Positions 32,360 through 40,656 of a stretch of 64,000 nucleotides of DNA are shown one piece after another; position 1 is the first letter of the stretch; each line of letters begins with the position of its first letter. Made by a program: the position numbers and the translations under genes. The notes beneath the pieces were generated by a model. The model searched no databases. It worked only from the letters and a program-made list of their open reading frames with translations, and was not told the origin of the DNA. The stretch covers positions 62,001 to 126,000 of the forward strand of contig NZ_BNBO01000007.1 of assembly GCF_014655955.1 (NCBI RefSeq), read 5' to 3'. The stretch is from Kitasatospora indigofera (GTDB lineage: Bacteria; Actinomycetota; Actinomycetes; Streptomycetales; Streptomycetaceae).

Positions 32360-33118
32360 GTGAACGACTACCCCGGCCCCGGTGCGCCGATCAGGTCGGG
32401 CATCCCGGACCACGGCCGGGTGCCCAAGTACTACGCGGTCAAAGGCGAGTTGGACGCTCTGCTCGACGAACTCGGCGAGGGCGGGGTGCTGCCCACCGAG
32501 CGCGACCTGGCGACCCGCTTCGCGGTCTCCCGGGACACCCTGCGGCAGGCGCTGCGCGAACTGCTGATCCAGGGCCGGGTGCGCCGGCGGGGCCGGAGCA
32601 CCGTGGTGGCGGGCCCGAAGCTGGAGCAGCCGCTGTCGCTGGCCAGCTACACCGAGGGGGTCCGGCGACAGGGCCGCGTCCCCGGCCGGAACCTGATCGG
32701 CCTGGAGACCTTCGCCGCCGACGCCGTGCTGGCCGGGCAGTTGGGCCTGAAGCCCGGCGACCCGGTCTGGCACCTGGAGCGCGTGCTGCTCGCGGACGGC
32801 GAGCGGGTCGGCCTGGAGAGCACCTACCTCGCGGTCGCCCGGGTGCCCGCGCTGGACCGCGAGTTCGACCCGGGGGCCTCGCTCTACGCCTACCTGGGGG
32901 AGAAGCTCGGCATCGGCTTCGGCGGCGCGGACGAGCGGATCGAGACCGTCCTCGCCACCCCGCGCGAGGCCCTGCTGATCGGCACCCCGCCCGCGCTGCC
33001 GATGCTGCTGCTGCACCGGTTGACCCGGGACGAGGACGGCCGGCCGGTGGAGCGGGTCCGCTCGCTCTACCGCGGCGACCGCTTCAGCTTCACCACCCAA
33101 CTGGGTACGCCGGCCTGA
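32360..33118 (+). CDS. DasR-like GntR/HutC-family regulator
   Basis: A 252-residue GntR regulator with a UTRA effector domain. The wHTH reads LPTERDLATRFAVSRDTLRQALRELLIQGRV (about 44-74), beginning after the VPKYYAVK segment typical of DasR. The UTRA part carries LASYTEGVRRQG, VWHLERVLLADGE, DERIETVLATPREA and VRSLYRGDRF, which parallel DasR closely. GTG 32360 is the only reasonable start. DasR senses glucosamine-6-phosphate and N-acetylglucosamine-6-phosphate. This protein may be DasR's paralogue dedicated to the adjacent chitinase, or a DasR orthologue; the divergent layout favours the former. Confidence 0.87.
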   Translation: MNDYPGPGAPIRSGIPDHGRVPKYYAVKGELDALLDELGEGGVLPTERDLATRFAVSRDTLRQALRELLIQGRVRRRGRSTVVAGPKLEQPLSLASYTEGVRRQGRVPGRNLIGLETFAADAVLAGQLGLKPGDPVWHLERVLLADGERVGLESTYLAVARVPALDREFDPGASLYAYLGEKLGIGFGGADERIETVLATPREALLIGTPPALPMLLLHRLTRDEDGRPVERVRSLYRGDRFSFTTQLGTPA

Positions 33119-33163
33119 GCCCCGCGCGCCCTCTCCGGCCGGGCCGGCCCGCCCGGCCGGGGC

Positions 33164-33574
33164 TCAGTCGAGGGCGGCCCGCAGCCGGGCGGCCACCTCG
33201 GCGGCCGTCGCCTCGTCGGGGTAGCGCGAGCGCGGCCAGAAGAAGCCGCGCAGCCCGTCCTTCGGGTTCCGGGGCACCACGTGCACGTGCAGGTGCGGCA
33301 CCGACTGGCTGATCCGGTTGTTGGCCGCCACGAAGCTGCCGGCCGCCGCCATCCCGCGCTCCACCGCGGCGGTGACCAGTTGCACCCGCGCGAAGAACGG
33401 CCCGACATCGGCCACGGGCAGGTCGGTGACGGTCCGCAGGTGCTGCCGCGGCACCACCAGGACGTGCCCGGGGAAGAGCGGGCGCTGGTCGAGGAAGGCC
33501 ACCGCCACCTCGTCGTCCAGCACCCGGTGGGCGGGCAGCCCGCCGGCCACGATCGCGCAGAAGACGCAGTCCAT
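33164..33574 (-). CDS. HIT-family (histidine triad) hydrolase
   Basis: A 136-residue HIT protein. The N-terminus CVFCAIVAGGLPAHRV holds the CxxC pair, LFPGHVLVVPRQH the nucleotide-binding strand, and HLHVHVVPR the His-x-His-x-His triad with the nucleophilic middle histidine. Hydrolyses nucleoside phosphoramidates or dinucleoside polyphosphates. The ribosome site is weak. It is convergent with the GntR regulator gene. Confidence 0.93.
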   Translation of the reverse strand: MDCVFCAIVAGGLPAHRVLDDEVAVAFLDQRPLFPGHVLVVPRQHLRTVTDLPVADVGPFFARVQLVTAAVERGMAAAGSFVAANNRISQSVPHLHVHVVPRNPKDGLRGFFWPRSRYPDEATAAEVAARLRAALD

Positions 33575-33937
33575 CGGACCAGTGAAACCCGTCGGACGGC
33601 CCCGCCCCGGCAGGCCGCGCCGCCGGTCACCGCCGGCCTTGCCCCCCGGCGGTCGGCCCGCTGCCGGACAGCGGCCCCGTACTGGCCCCGTACCGGCCTG
33701 GTACCGGCCTGGCGCCGGCCCTGTGACGGCTTCCGACCGGCCTCGTACCGGCCTCGTGCCCGTCCGGGGGCCGCGCGGCCGACGGCCGGCGTGCGACCGG
33801 CTGGACGAAGCCACCCGTCCCGGCAAGGGCCCCGCCGGGCGGACAATGGGTGACATACCCGGCGGGTCCGCGAGCCGGCCGGTTCGTCCCCCGACGAGGG
33901 GCGGCCACGGTGGCGCGGGCCGTGGGAGGAGGTAGCC
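33575..33937. other. 363-base intergenic region with 11-base repeats
   Basis: The gap between the divergent HIT and ABM-like genes. Apart from the 11-base tandem array, listed separately, only G+C-rich sequence is seen. No protein-like frame or RNA is recognised. Confidence 0.55.
33673..33760. repeat. 11-base tandem repeat, six units in two blocks
   Basis: Four contiguous units (33673-33716) have the form GGCCcgGTACC and two more (33739-33760) the form GGCCTCGTACC. An 11-base period keeps the copies on nearly the same DNA face. The array lies in the promoter-containing gap between two divergent genes. Confidence 0.75.
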
Positions 33938-34243
33938 GTGATCGTCCGGATCTGGGCCGCGCAGGTCTTGGCGGGGCACGTGGACGCGTTCTGCGCACTG
34001 CTGGTCTCCGAGGTGCTCCCGGGGCTGGCCGAGGCGGACGGGTGTCTGGGCGGGGAGGTGCTGCGGTCGATGACCGACGACGGCCACCGGGTGCTGGTGG
34101 TGACCCGTTGGCGGGACGAGGCGGCCCTGCGCGGGTACGCGGGGCCGATGTGGCGGATCCGGCCGGTGTGGGCCGAGGGCGAGCTGCGCTACCTGGTGCA
34201 CCCGCCCGAGGTGACCCACTACCGGCCGCTGGCGACCGGGTGA
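33938..34243 (+). CDS. Small dimeric alpha/beta-barrel (ABM-like) protein
   Basis: A 101-residue protein with the ferredoxin-like fold pattern of antibiotic-biosynthesis-monooxygenase domains: strand IVRIWAAQV, helix VDAFCALLVSEVLPGLAE, strand GCLGGEVLRS, then HRVLVVTRWRDEAALRGYAG. GTG 33938 has GGGAGGAGG just upstream. Members of this superfamily include cofactor-free oxygenases and proteins of unknown role. The substrate cannot be inferred. Confidence 0.75.
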   Translation: MIVRIWAAQVLAGHVDAFCALLVSEVLPGLAEADGCLGGEVLRSMTDDGHRVLVVTRWRDEAALRGYAGPMWRIRPVWAEGELRYLVHPPEVTHYRPLATG

Positions 34244-34244
34244 C

Positions 34245-34309
34245 CCGCCCTGCCCGTCCGCCTTGTCCATCCGCCTTGTCCATCCGCCCTGCCCGTCCGC
34301 CCGGCTCGT
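34245..34309. repeat. 13-base tandem repeat, five units
   Basis: Five head-to-tail 13-base units begin one base after the ABM-like stop codon: CCGCCCTGCCCGT, two exact CCGCCTTGTCCAT, another CCGCCCTGCCCGT and a diverged CCGCCCGGCTCGT. Confidence 0.8.
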
Positions 34310-34459
34310 CCGCCGGACCGCCGCCGGGCCCGCCCGCTCACCGGCCTCACCGGTCCCGACAGCCTCACTGGCCTCACCGGTGCCGCCGCCCCCCACGGAG
34401 CCCGGCCGCGCGACGGGCCCGGGCTGGCTACGCTCGAAGCGGGGACGGGAGGACTGCCG

Positions 34460-37400
34460 ATGCCTGGGCTCCCCTTCGTCGGACGTGCCGACCTGCTGGC
34501 CGAGATCGGCGACGCGCTCGCCGACACCCGGTCCGGCCGCGGCGGCCTGGTCGCGCTGACCGGCGCGGCCGGGGCGGGCAAGACCCGCCTCGCGGAGGAG
34601 GCGGTGCTGGCCGCCGAGGGCTTCCGGGTGGTCTGGGTCTGGTGCCCGCCCGGCGAGGCCGGCAGCGCGCTGCGCCCCTGGTCGCAAGTGGCCCGTGAGC
34701 TGGCGGCCGGTGCAGCCTGCGGCCGCCTGGTCCGGCGCTCGCCCGGCCTGCGGGCGCTGATCGCCGGGCACGGCCCGGCCGACCCGCCTTCCGCCGAGGC
34801 TCCCGTCCTCAAGGTGCCGGACGTCGCGGGCCCGGCCCTTCCGGTGACCGCCCGGACCCCCCGTCCCGAGCCCCGCCCCGAGCCCGGCCCCGCCTCCGAC
34901 CCCGTCCCCGAGTCGGCCCCCGGCCCCGACCCCGCCGCCGGCCCGGCGGCCGCGCGGCTCCGGCTGGCCGGTGACCTGGCCGCGTTGGTCCGGGAGGGTG
35001 CGGCCGCCGGTCCGCTGCTGCTGGTCGTCGACGATCTGCACGAGGCCGACGCCTCCTCCGTCACGCTCCTGCTGGAGCTGGCGGCGGCGGTCCGTACGGC
35101 CCCGGTCCTGCTGCTGGCCACCGCCCGGGACGACGACACGGCCTGGCGGGGCCGGACGGCGGCGCTCGCGGCGCTGCTGCGCACCGCCCGCTGCCTGCCG
35201 GTCGGGCCGCTCGCCGAGGCGGAGGTCCACGCGCTGGCCCGGGCCGCGACCGGCGGCCCGCCGGATCCGGCGGCGGTGCGCGAGCTCCTCGCCCGTACCG
35301 GTGGGGACGCCTTCTTCGTCACCGAGCTGCTCCGGCGGCCGGGCGGCGCTCCGGTGCCGGTGTCCGTCCGGGCCGCCGTGCAGGCCCGGGTGGCGGCGCT
35401 CGCCCCGGAGTGCGCGCGAGTCCTGGGTGCGGCTTCCGCGCTGGGCGCCGGCTTCGACCTTGAGGTGCTCGCCGAGGTCGCCGGGGTGCTGCTGGCGGAG
35501 CTGCGTCCGGTGCTCGGGCAGGCGGTGGACGCCGGGCTGCTCACCCTGGCCGAGCCGGGCCGCGGAGCCTTCCGGCACCAGCTGACGCAGGAGGCCGTCC
35601 ACGACGCCTTGTCCGTCCGGGAGCAGGCCGGGTGGCACCACCGGGCGGCGGACGTCCTGGCCGGACTCGCCGCCCGGGGGCGGGACGTGGGCCCAGCCGA
35701 GGTCGCCCACCAGCTCCTGCTGGCCGGCCCGGAGCACTCCCGGCGCGCGGCTGAATTCGCCCGCCGGGCGGGGGCGCGCGCGTACGGACTGCTGGCGTAC
35801 GAGGACGCGGTGCGCTGGTACGAGGCCGCCGTGCTGGCCCTGGCCTCCGCCGGCGAGCCCGATGCCGGGCCGCCGGACCCGGGCGCCGGTCCCGACGCGT
35901 CCGCCGGCCCGGCCCGCGCTCCCGCTCCGGTTCCCGCTCCCGCTCCCGCTCCCGCTTCGGCTCCGGTTCCCGCTCCCGCCCAAGGCTCGGCGGCCGCCCG
36001 ACCCGCTGCCGTGCCGGATGCAGCCCAGCCTCCCGTCGCCCGGCCCACCGCCGCTGTGCCCGCCGCCGAGCCCGCCACGTCGCCGGCCGAGCTGCTGATC
36101 GAGCTGGGCACGGCCCGGACTGCCACGGGGGAGCGGGCCGGGGCCCGGGCGGACTTCCTGCGGGCCGCCGCGCTGGCCCGCCGCAGCGCCCGGCCGGACC
36201 TGCTGGCCAGGGCGGCCCTCGGGCTCGGCGCCGGGCCGGCCGGGTTCGAGGTGGCCCTGCTGGACCGCACCCAGCTCGACCTGCTGGGCGAGGCCAGGGC
36301 CGCGCTGCCCCCGGAGCGCGCCGACCTGCTGGCCGCCGTCGCCGCCCGGCTCTCGGTCGCGGCCACCCTGGTCGAGCCGGAGCAGGACCGGACCGCCCTC
36401 GCCGAGGAGGCGGTCCGCACGGCCCGGGCCGGCCATGACGACCAGGCGCTGGCCTACGCGCTGGCCGCGCTCTGCGACGCCCGGTCCGGTCCGGCGTACT
36501 GCGCCGAACGCCTCGACCGGTCCGCGGAGATCGTCCGGCTGGCCCGCCGGCTGCCCGACCCGCCCGCCGAACTCCTGGGCCGGCGGCTGCGGGTGGTCGC
36601 GCTGCTGGAACTCGGCCGGGTCGCCGAGGTGGAGCAGGAGGTGCGGGCCTTCGAGGTGACCGCGACCGCGCTTGGCCAGCCGCTGCACGCCTGGTACGTC
36701 CCGCTCTGGCAGGGCATGCGCGCGCTGCTGGAGGGCCGGTTCGACGACGTCCGCACCGCCCTCGACCGGGTCACCGCGCTCGGCCGGCGGGCCGGCAGCG
36801 ACAACGCCGAGCTGCTCGCCGCCACCCAGCGCTGGTGCCTGTTCGCCGAGACCGACGACCGGGCGGGCATCCGGGCGCTCGCCGAGCAGCTCTCGCTGCT
36901 GGACGTCTCGCTCGGCCTCTGGCCCCGGGTGACCAAGGCCCTGATCGCGGCCCAGCTCGGCGAGCCGGCCGAGGCCCGGCGGCGGCTGGCGGCGGTCGCC
37001 CCGCTGCTCCCGGCCGCCCCCAGGGACAGCGAATGGCTGCCGATGCTGGCCCAGGCGGCGGAGGTCCTCGGCCTGACCGGCCCCGCAGGGGAGTTGGCGG
37101 AGCCGGCCCGCCAGCTGTACGACTGGCTGGCGCCGTACGCCGGCCTGTTCGCGGTGGAGGGCATCGGCGCCGCCGTGCGCGGGCCGGTCCACCGCCACCT
37201 CGGGCTGCTGGCCGCCGCCCTCGGCGAGCCGGCCCTGGCCGAGCGGCACTTCACCGCCGCGCTGGCCGCCGCCCGGGCCGTCGGCGCGACCGGGCCGGCC
37301 GCCAGGATCGCCCAGGAGGCGGGCACCCGCACGCAGCTGGATGGCCGGAGCGTCTTCCGGCGGGCGGGGGAGGGCTGGGAGCTGCGCTTCGCCGGCCGGC

Positions 37401-37924
37401 AGGTCACCCTGGCCGACAGCAAGGGCCTGCGTGACCTGGCCGTCCTGCTGGCCCGCCCCGGCCGGCCCGTACCGGCCCTCGACCTCGTCGGCGCGGCGGC
37501 CGGCCCGGGACGCGGCACGGCCGGTACCGCCGGCGCGAACCCGGACGGGCTCCACCCGCCCGGCGACACCGGGGAGTTGATCGACGCCACGGCGCGACAG
37601 GCCTACCGGACCCGGCTCCGGGAGCTGGAGCAGGAGGAGGCCGGGGCAGACCGGGACGGGGACGCCGACCGCTCGGCCCGGATCGCCGCCGAGCGGCAGG
37701 CCCTGGTCGGCCAGCTGTCCGCCGCGTACGGACTCGGCGGCCGGCCGCGCCGGACGGGCTCCACCGCCGAGCGGGCCAGGACCACCGTGACCGCCCGGAT
37801 CCGTGCCGCGCTCGACCGGATCGGCCGGGCCCACCCGCCGCTGGGCCGGCACCTGGCCAACGCCGTCCGCACCGGCACACTCTGCGTCTACGAACCCGAG
37901 TCGCCGGTGGACTGGCACCTGTGA
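34460..37924 (+). CDS. Large AAA-ATPase regulator with TPR-like region (STAND type)
   Basis: A 1154-residue protein. The ATPase domain begins LPFVGRADLL, with Walker A GAAGAGKT (35-42) and Walker B LLLVVDDLHE (about 187-196), like the signal-transduction ATPases of the MalT/LuxR (LAL) group. Two Pro/Ala-rich linkers (about 115-160 and 475-545) interrupt it. A helical-repeat region follows to about 960. The C-terminal 180 residues form a conserved winged-helix-like domain (LADSKGLRDLAVLLARPG, then LIDATARQAYRTRLRELEQE and GRHLANAVRTGTLCVY) in place of a LuxR HTH. Probably a ligand-sensing regulator; target unknown. Confidence 0.82.
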   Translation: MPGLPFVGRADLLAEIGDALADTRSGRGGLVALTGAAGAGKTRLAEEAVLAAEGFRVVWVWCPPGEAGSALRPWSQVARELAAGAACGRLVRRSPGLRALIAGHGPADPPSAEAPVLKVPDVAGPALPVTARTPRPEPRPEPGPASDPVPESAPGPDPAAGPAAARLRLAGDLAALVREGAAAGPLLLVVDDLHEADASSVTLLLELAAAVRTAPVLLLATARDDDTAWRGRTAALAALLRTARCLPVGPLAEAEVHALARAATGGPPDPAAVRELLARTGGDAFFVTELLRRPGGAPVPVSVRAAVQARVAALAPECARVLGAASALGAGFDLEVLAEVAGVLLAELRPVLGQAVDAGLLTLAEPGRGAFRHQLTQEAVHDALSVREQAGWHHRAADVLAGLAARGRDVGPAEVAHQLLLAGPEHSRRAAEFARRAGARAYGLLAYEDAVRWYEAAVLALASAGEPDAGPPDPGAGPDASAGPARAPAPVPAPAPAPASAPVPAPAQGSAAARPAAVPDAAQPPVARPTAAVPAAEPATSPAELLIELGTARTATGERAGARADFLRAAALARRSARPDLLARAALGLGAGPAGFEVALLDRTQLDLLGEARAALPPERADLLAAVAARLSVAATLVEPEQDRTALAEEAVRTARAGHDDQALAYALAALCDARSGPAYCAERLDRSAEIVRLARRLPDPPAELLGRRLRVVALLELGRVAEVEQEVRAFEVTATALGQPLHAWYVPLWQGMRALLEGRFDDVRTALDRVTALGRRAGSDNAELLAATQRWCLFAETDDRAGIRALAEQLSLLDVSLGLWPRVTKALIAAQLGEPAEARRRLAAVAPLLPAAPRDSEWLPMLAQAAEVLGLTGPAGELAEPARQLYDWLAPYAGLFAVEGIGAAVRGPVHRHLGLLAAALGEPALAERHFTAALAAARAVGATGPAARIAQEAGTRTQLDGRSVFRRAGEGWELRFAGRQVTLADSKGLRDLAVLLARPGRPVPALDLVGAAAGPGRGTAGTAGANPDGLHPPGDTGELIDATARQAYRTRLRELEQEEAGADRDGDADRSARIAAERQALVGQLSAAYGLGGRPRRTGSTAERARTTVTARIRAALDRIGRAHPPLGRHLANAVRTGTLCVYEPESPVDWHL

Positions 37925-38059
37925 CGGTACGGTCCGCGGCGCGCCCGGGGGCGTCGCGCCACCGCCACGGGACCATGTGCCGGGCCCCGCCTCACATCGT
38001 GCATCCGGACCTCACGCCTGTTGGGTGGAGGGGACCGGAACGGAACGAGGAGGCCCACC

Positions 38060-38455
38060 ATGCCCCGCATCTCGAAGGCCGAAGCGGCGCTCGCCGTGGA
38101 CGAGCCGGTGATCGAAGGCCGCTACGCCGAACTGGACGGCTACACCGTCGGGTTCGAGACCCACAAGGCCGACCTGGACCCGGCCCCGCTGTTCGCCGGC
38201 CTGCCGCAGGACCGCTGCCAGAGCCCGCACTTCGGCCTGGTGGTGACCGGAAGGGTGGTCTACCGCTACCCGGACCACGACGAGGTCTTCCGGGCCGGCG
38301 ACGCCTACCACGCCGCCCCGGGCCATCTGCCGCTGCTCTTCGCCGGCACCGAGCTGATCGAGTTCAGCCCGACCGAGGCGCTGGAGCGGACCATGGCGGT
38401 GGTCGGGCGCAACCTGGACGCCGTGAAGGCGAGCGGCGCGCACGTCGGGAGCTGA
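38060..38455 (+). CDS. Cupin-fold protein
   Basis: A 131-residue protein with cupin motifs: HFGLVVTGRVVYRYPDHDEVFRAGDAYHAAPGH (about 56-88, given here as one continuous region by position and key residues His56, Gly66, Tyr69, Gly80 and Pro86) and a second motif ending ELIEFSP. GAGGAGG precedes the ATG. The metal-binding set is incomplete, so it may bind a small ligand without catalysis. It lies five bases upstream of an NTF2-like gene in the same operon. Confidence 0.75.
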   Translation: MPRISKAEAALAVDEPVIEGRYAELDGYTVGFETHKADLDPAPLFAGLPQDRCQSPHFGLVVTGRVVYRYPDHDEVFRAGDAYHAAPGHLPLLFAGTELIEFSPTEALERTMAVVGRNLDAVKASGAHVGS

Positions 38456-38460
38456 GCGCG

Positions 38461-38979
38461 ATGACCCGAGCCATGGCACCGGCCGCCGCGTCGGCCGCGT
38501 CGGCCGCACCCGCCGCACCGACCGCACCCGCCGCATCCGCCGCACCGACCGTGCCGGCCGCCGGGGGCCGCACGAGCGGTCCCCGGGGCCGGGAGGCCCT
38601 GGCGGACCTGCTGGTCACCTTCCTGGAGACCGGCAGTCCGCCGGCGGGCCTCTTCCGGCCCGATGTCTTCTGCGACCTCACGGTGCCGCAGTGGCGGCTG
38701 CAGTCCGAGGGCCTGCCGGGCCTGGTCGCTCTGCGCCGGGCCGGACACCCCGCCCCCGGCGTCGTCCCGCGCCGCCGGGTCGACCCGACCCCGGCGGGGT
38801 TCGTGATCGAGCTGGAGGAGCGCTGGGAGCAGGACGGGCAGTCCTGGTACTGCCGGGAGCTGATGCGGGCGGACGTCGAGGACGGCATGATCGCCCGGAT
38901 CTCCGTCTACTGCACCGGCGACTGGGACGCCGAGCAGCAGCGCCGGCACGGTCAGGAGGTGGTGCTGCTCAGGCCCTGA
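38461..38979 (+). CDS. NTF2-like / SnoaL-like hypothetical protein
   Basis: Up to 172 residues. The first 45 are an Ala/Pro-rich tract (ASAAPAAPTAPAASAAPTVP), so translation may start further in. The fold core runs from REALADLLVTFLETGSPPA to the end, with LFRPDVFCDLTVPQW and a C-terminal RISVYCTGDWDAEQ strand that resembles NTF2-like domains such as SnoaL cyclases and ketosteroid isomerases. Function unknown. Coupled to the cupin gene, so the two may act on one small molecule. Confidence 0.65.
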   Translation: MTRAMAPAAASAASAAPAAPTAPAASAAPTVPAAGGRTSGPRGREALADLLVTFLETGSPPAGLFRPDVFCDLTVPQWRLQSEGLPGLVALRRAGHPAPGVVPRRRVDPTPAGFVIELEERWEQDGQSWYCRELMRADVEDGMIARISVYCTGDWDAEQQRRHGQEVVLLRP

Positions 38980-39311
38980 CCCGGCGGGGCCCGGCCCGGC
39001 GGCGGGTCGGCCGCGGGCCGGCCGCCCCGAACCCGCAGGCCCGGGCGCCGCCCAACCCCCGGTGCTTCCCACCGCCCGGGCCCGGGCCCCGGCCCCTCGG
39101 CGGTCGACTCGGCTGTCGACCGCGCGGCCCATCACTGGCAGGATGGCGCCGAACGGGCCCGGATCCCCGCCGCCCACCCGCTCGGCGGCCTCCACATGCC
39201 CGGGGGACCGCCGAGGTGCTGGCCGTCCCGGCCGGGCCCGGCGTCCCGGACGCGAACGGCGCCCGCCGCCGACGGCGACGCCCGCGCCGTCCCCCCGGAG
39301 GTCGACACCCG
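38980..39311. other. 332-base intergenic region
   Basis: Highly G+C-rich with local self-complementary GGCC/CCGG runs near 38985-39030 that may terminate the cupin operon. No gene or RNA is recognised. It should contain the promoter of the SMP-30 gene. Confidence 0.45.
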
Positions 39312-40193
39312 ATGAGCAACCCCGCAGGCATCCCCGCCCCCGTGCCGGTCGACGACCGGGTCAGCGGACTCGGCGAGGGGCCGGTCTGGGACGTCCGCAG
39401 CAACTCCCTTCGTTGGGTGGACATCCCGGCCGGCGTGGTGCACGACTCCGACGGCGGCTCCCGCCAACTGCCGCCGCCGGCCTCGGCGATCCTGCCGACC
39501 GCGGACGGCTGGGCGGCCGTGCTCCGCGACCGCGTGGTCGAGCTGGACGGGCCCGGGGCGGCGGCCGTGCCGCTCGGCGCCGCCGAGCGCTGCAACGACG
39601 CCAAGGCCGACCCGGCCGGCCGGCTCTGGGTCGGCACCATGTCCGGCGACGAGCGGCCGGGCGGCGCGGCGCTGCTGCGCCTGGACGGCGCCGTCGCGAC
39701 CGAGGTGATCACCGGGGCGACCATCGCCAACGGGCTGGGCTGGAGCCCGGACGCCCGCCGGATGTACTGGATCGACACCCCGACCCGGCGGATCGACGTC
39801 CTGGACTACGACCTCGCCGACGGCAGCGTCCGGGACCGCCGCCCCTTCGTCGCGGTGGACGCGGACGCCGGCTGGCCGGACGGCCTGGCGGTGGACGCCG
39901 AGGGCGCGTTGTGGGTGGCCCTGTGGGGCGGCTCGGCCCTGCACCGCTACACGCCGGACGGGCGGTTGGACACCGTCCTGCCGATCGGCGTGGCCTGCCC
40001 GACCAGTTGCGCGTTCGGCGGCGAGGACTTCCGCACCCTGTACATCACCACCGCCCACCGCCCGGACGAGCACGGGCGGTTCGCACCCGACGCGGGCAGG
40101 CTGCACGCCGTCCGGGTGCCGGTGCCCGGGCCGCCGCCCACCCCGGCCGTGCTGCCCGCAGCCGCCGGCGGCGCAGCGACCGGCGGCGCCTAG
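39312..40193 (+). CDS. SMP-30/gluconolactonase-family lactonase
   Basis: A 293-residue six-bladed beta-propeller enzyme. The metal site residues are recognisable: Glu in LGEGPVWD near 20, Asn in ERCNDAKADPAGRLWVGTM near 98, Asn in TIANGLGWSPD near 142, and Asp in WPDGLAVDAEG near 193. GGAGGTC lies upstream of the ATG. Such enzymes open sugar lactones (gluconolactone, arabinonolactone). No transport or kinase partner gene is adjacent. Confidence 0.88.
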   Translation: MSNPAGIPAPVPVDDRVSGLGEGPVWDVRSNSLRWVDIPAGVVHDSDGGSRQLPPPASAILPTADGWAAVLRDRVVELDGPGAAAVPLGAAERCNDAKADPAGRLWVGTMSGDERPGGAALLRLDGAVATEVITGATIANGLGWSPDARRMYWIDTPTRRIDVLDYDLADGSVRDRRPFVAVDADAGWPDGLAVDAEGALWVALWGGSALHRYTPDGRLDTVLPIGVACPTSCAFGGEDFRTLYITTAHRPDEHGRFAPDAGRLHAVRVPVPGPPPTPAVLPAAAGGAATGGA

Positions 40194-40350
40194 GCTCGGC
40201 CGGGAGCCGGGAGCCGGGAGCCGGTCCGGGCGCCCGGCGCACCTACCCCGCGCATTCCCGGAGGGGGAGTGAAACAGCCCACAGTGAATGCCTCTCCCTG
40301 CGGCCCGGCGGGTCGTGGCACAATGACGGCAGTAGTAGTAGTGACGTTCA
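40194..40350. other. Promoter region of the riboflavin operon
   Basis: It begins with three tandem GGGAGCC units (about 40202-40222). CACAAT (about 40319) is a weak -10 candidate shortly before the riboswitch. Nothing else is recognised. Confidence 0.35.
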
Positions 40351-40476
40351 GCGCACTCCGGGGTCGGTGAAAATCCGAACCGGCGGTTACAGTCCGCGAC
40401 CCGTCCGCAGCCAGCGGGCGGTTGACCAGGTGAGATTCCTGGACCGACGGTTAAAGTCCGGATGGGAGGCGTGCGC
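40351..40476 (+). ncRNA. FMN riboswitch (RFN element)
   Basis: The leader shows the conserved RFN segments in order: CCGGGGTCGGTGAAAATCC, ACCGGCGGTTACAGTCCGCG, the variable arm, GACCAGGTGAGATTCCTGG, CCGACGGTTAAAGTCCGGATG and GGAGG. The closing P1 stem pairs GCGCAC (40351-40356) with GTGCGC (40471-40476). It binds flavin mononucleotide and reduces expression of the downstream rib genes when FMN is plentiful. Confidence 0.96.
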
Positions 40477-40552
40477 GACGGATCGAGCAGTGCCGTGGTC
40501 CCCCGGTGGACCGCGGGTGGTGTGCACAGATGGAGCTCTCCCCGGCGACGGC

Positions 40553-40576
40553 GCCGACGGAGCGGCTCCCGTCGGC
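40553..40576 (+). terminator. Leader hairpin between riboswitch and ribE
   Basis: GCCGACGGAG and CTCCCGTCGGC pair around CGG with one bulged base, 77 bases after the aptamer and about 80 before ribE. It may be the expression-platform hairpin that ends transcription when FMN is bound; alternatively control could be translational. No T-tract follows. Confidence 0.45.
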
Positions 40577-40656
40577 GTACGCCCGTCCCTGTGCCGTTCC
40601 GTGTCATCTCCCCATGCCGCCCCGGAGTCCGCGCCCTATGCGCGAGGAGAACCCGG

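Noticed and set aside
33164..37918. A 1584-residue open frame on the minus strand joining the HIT gene to antisense of the AAA regulator
   Set aside because: Only the last 136 codons are the HIT protein. The rest mirrors the AAA regulator and intergenic repeats.
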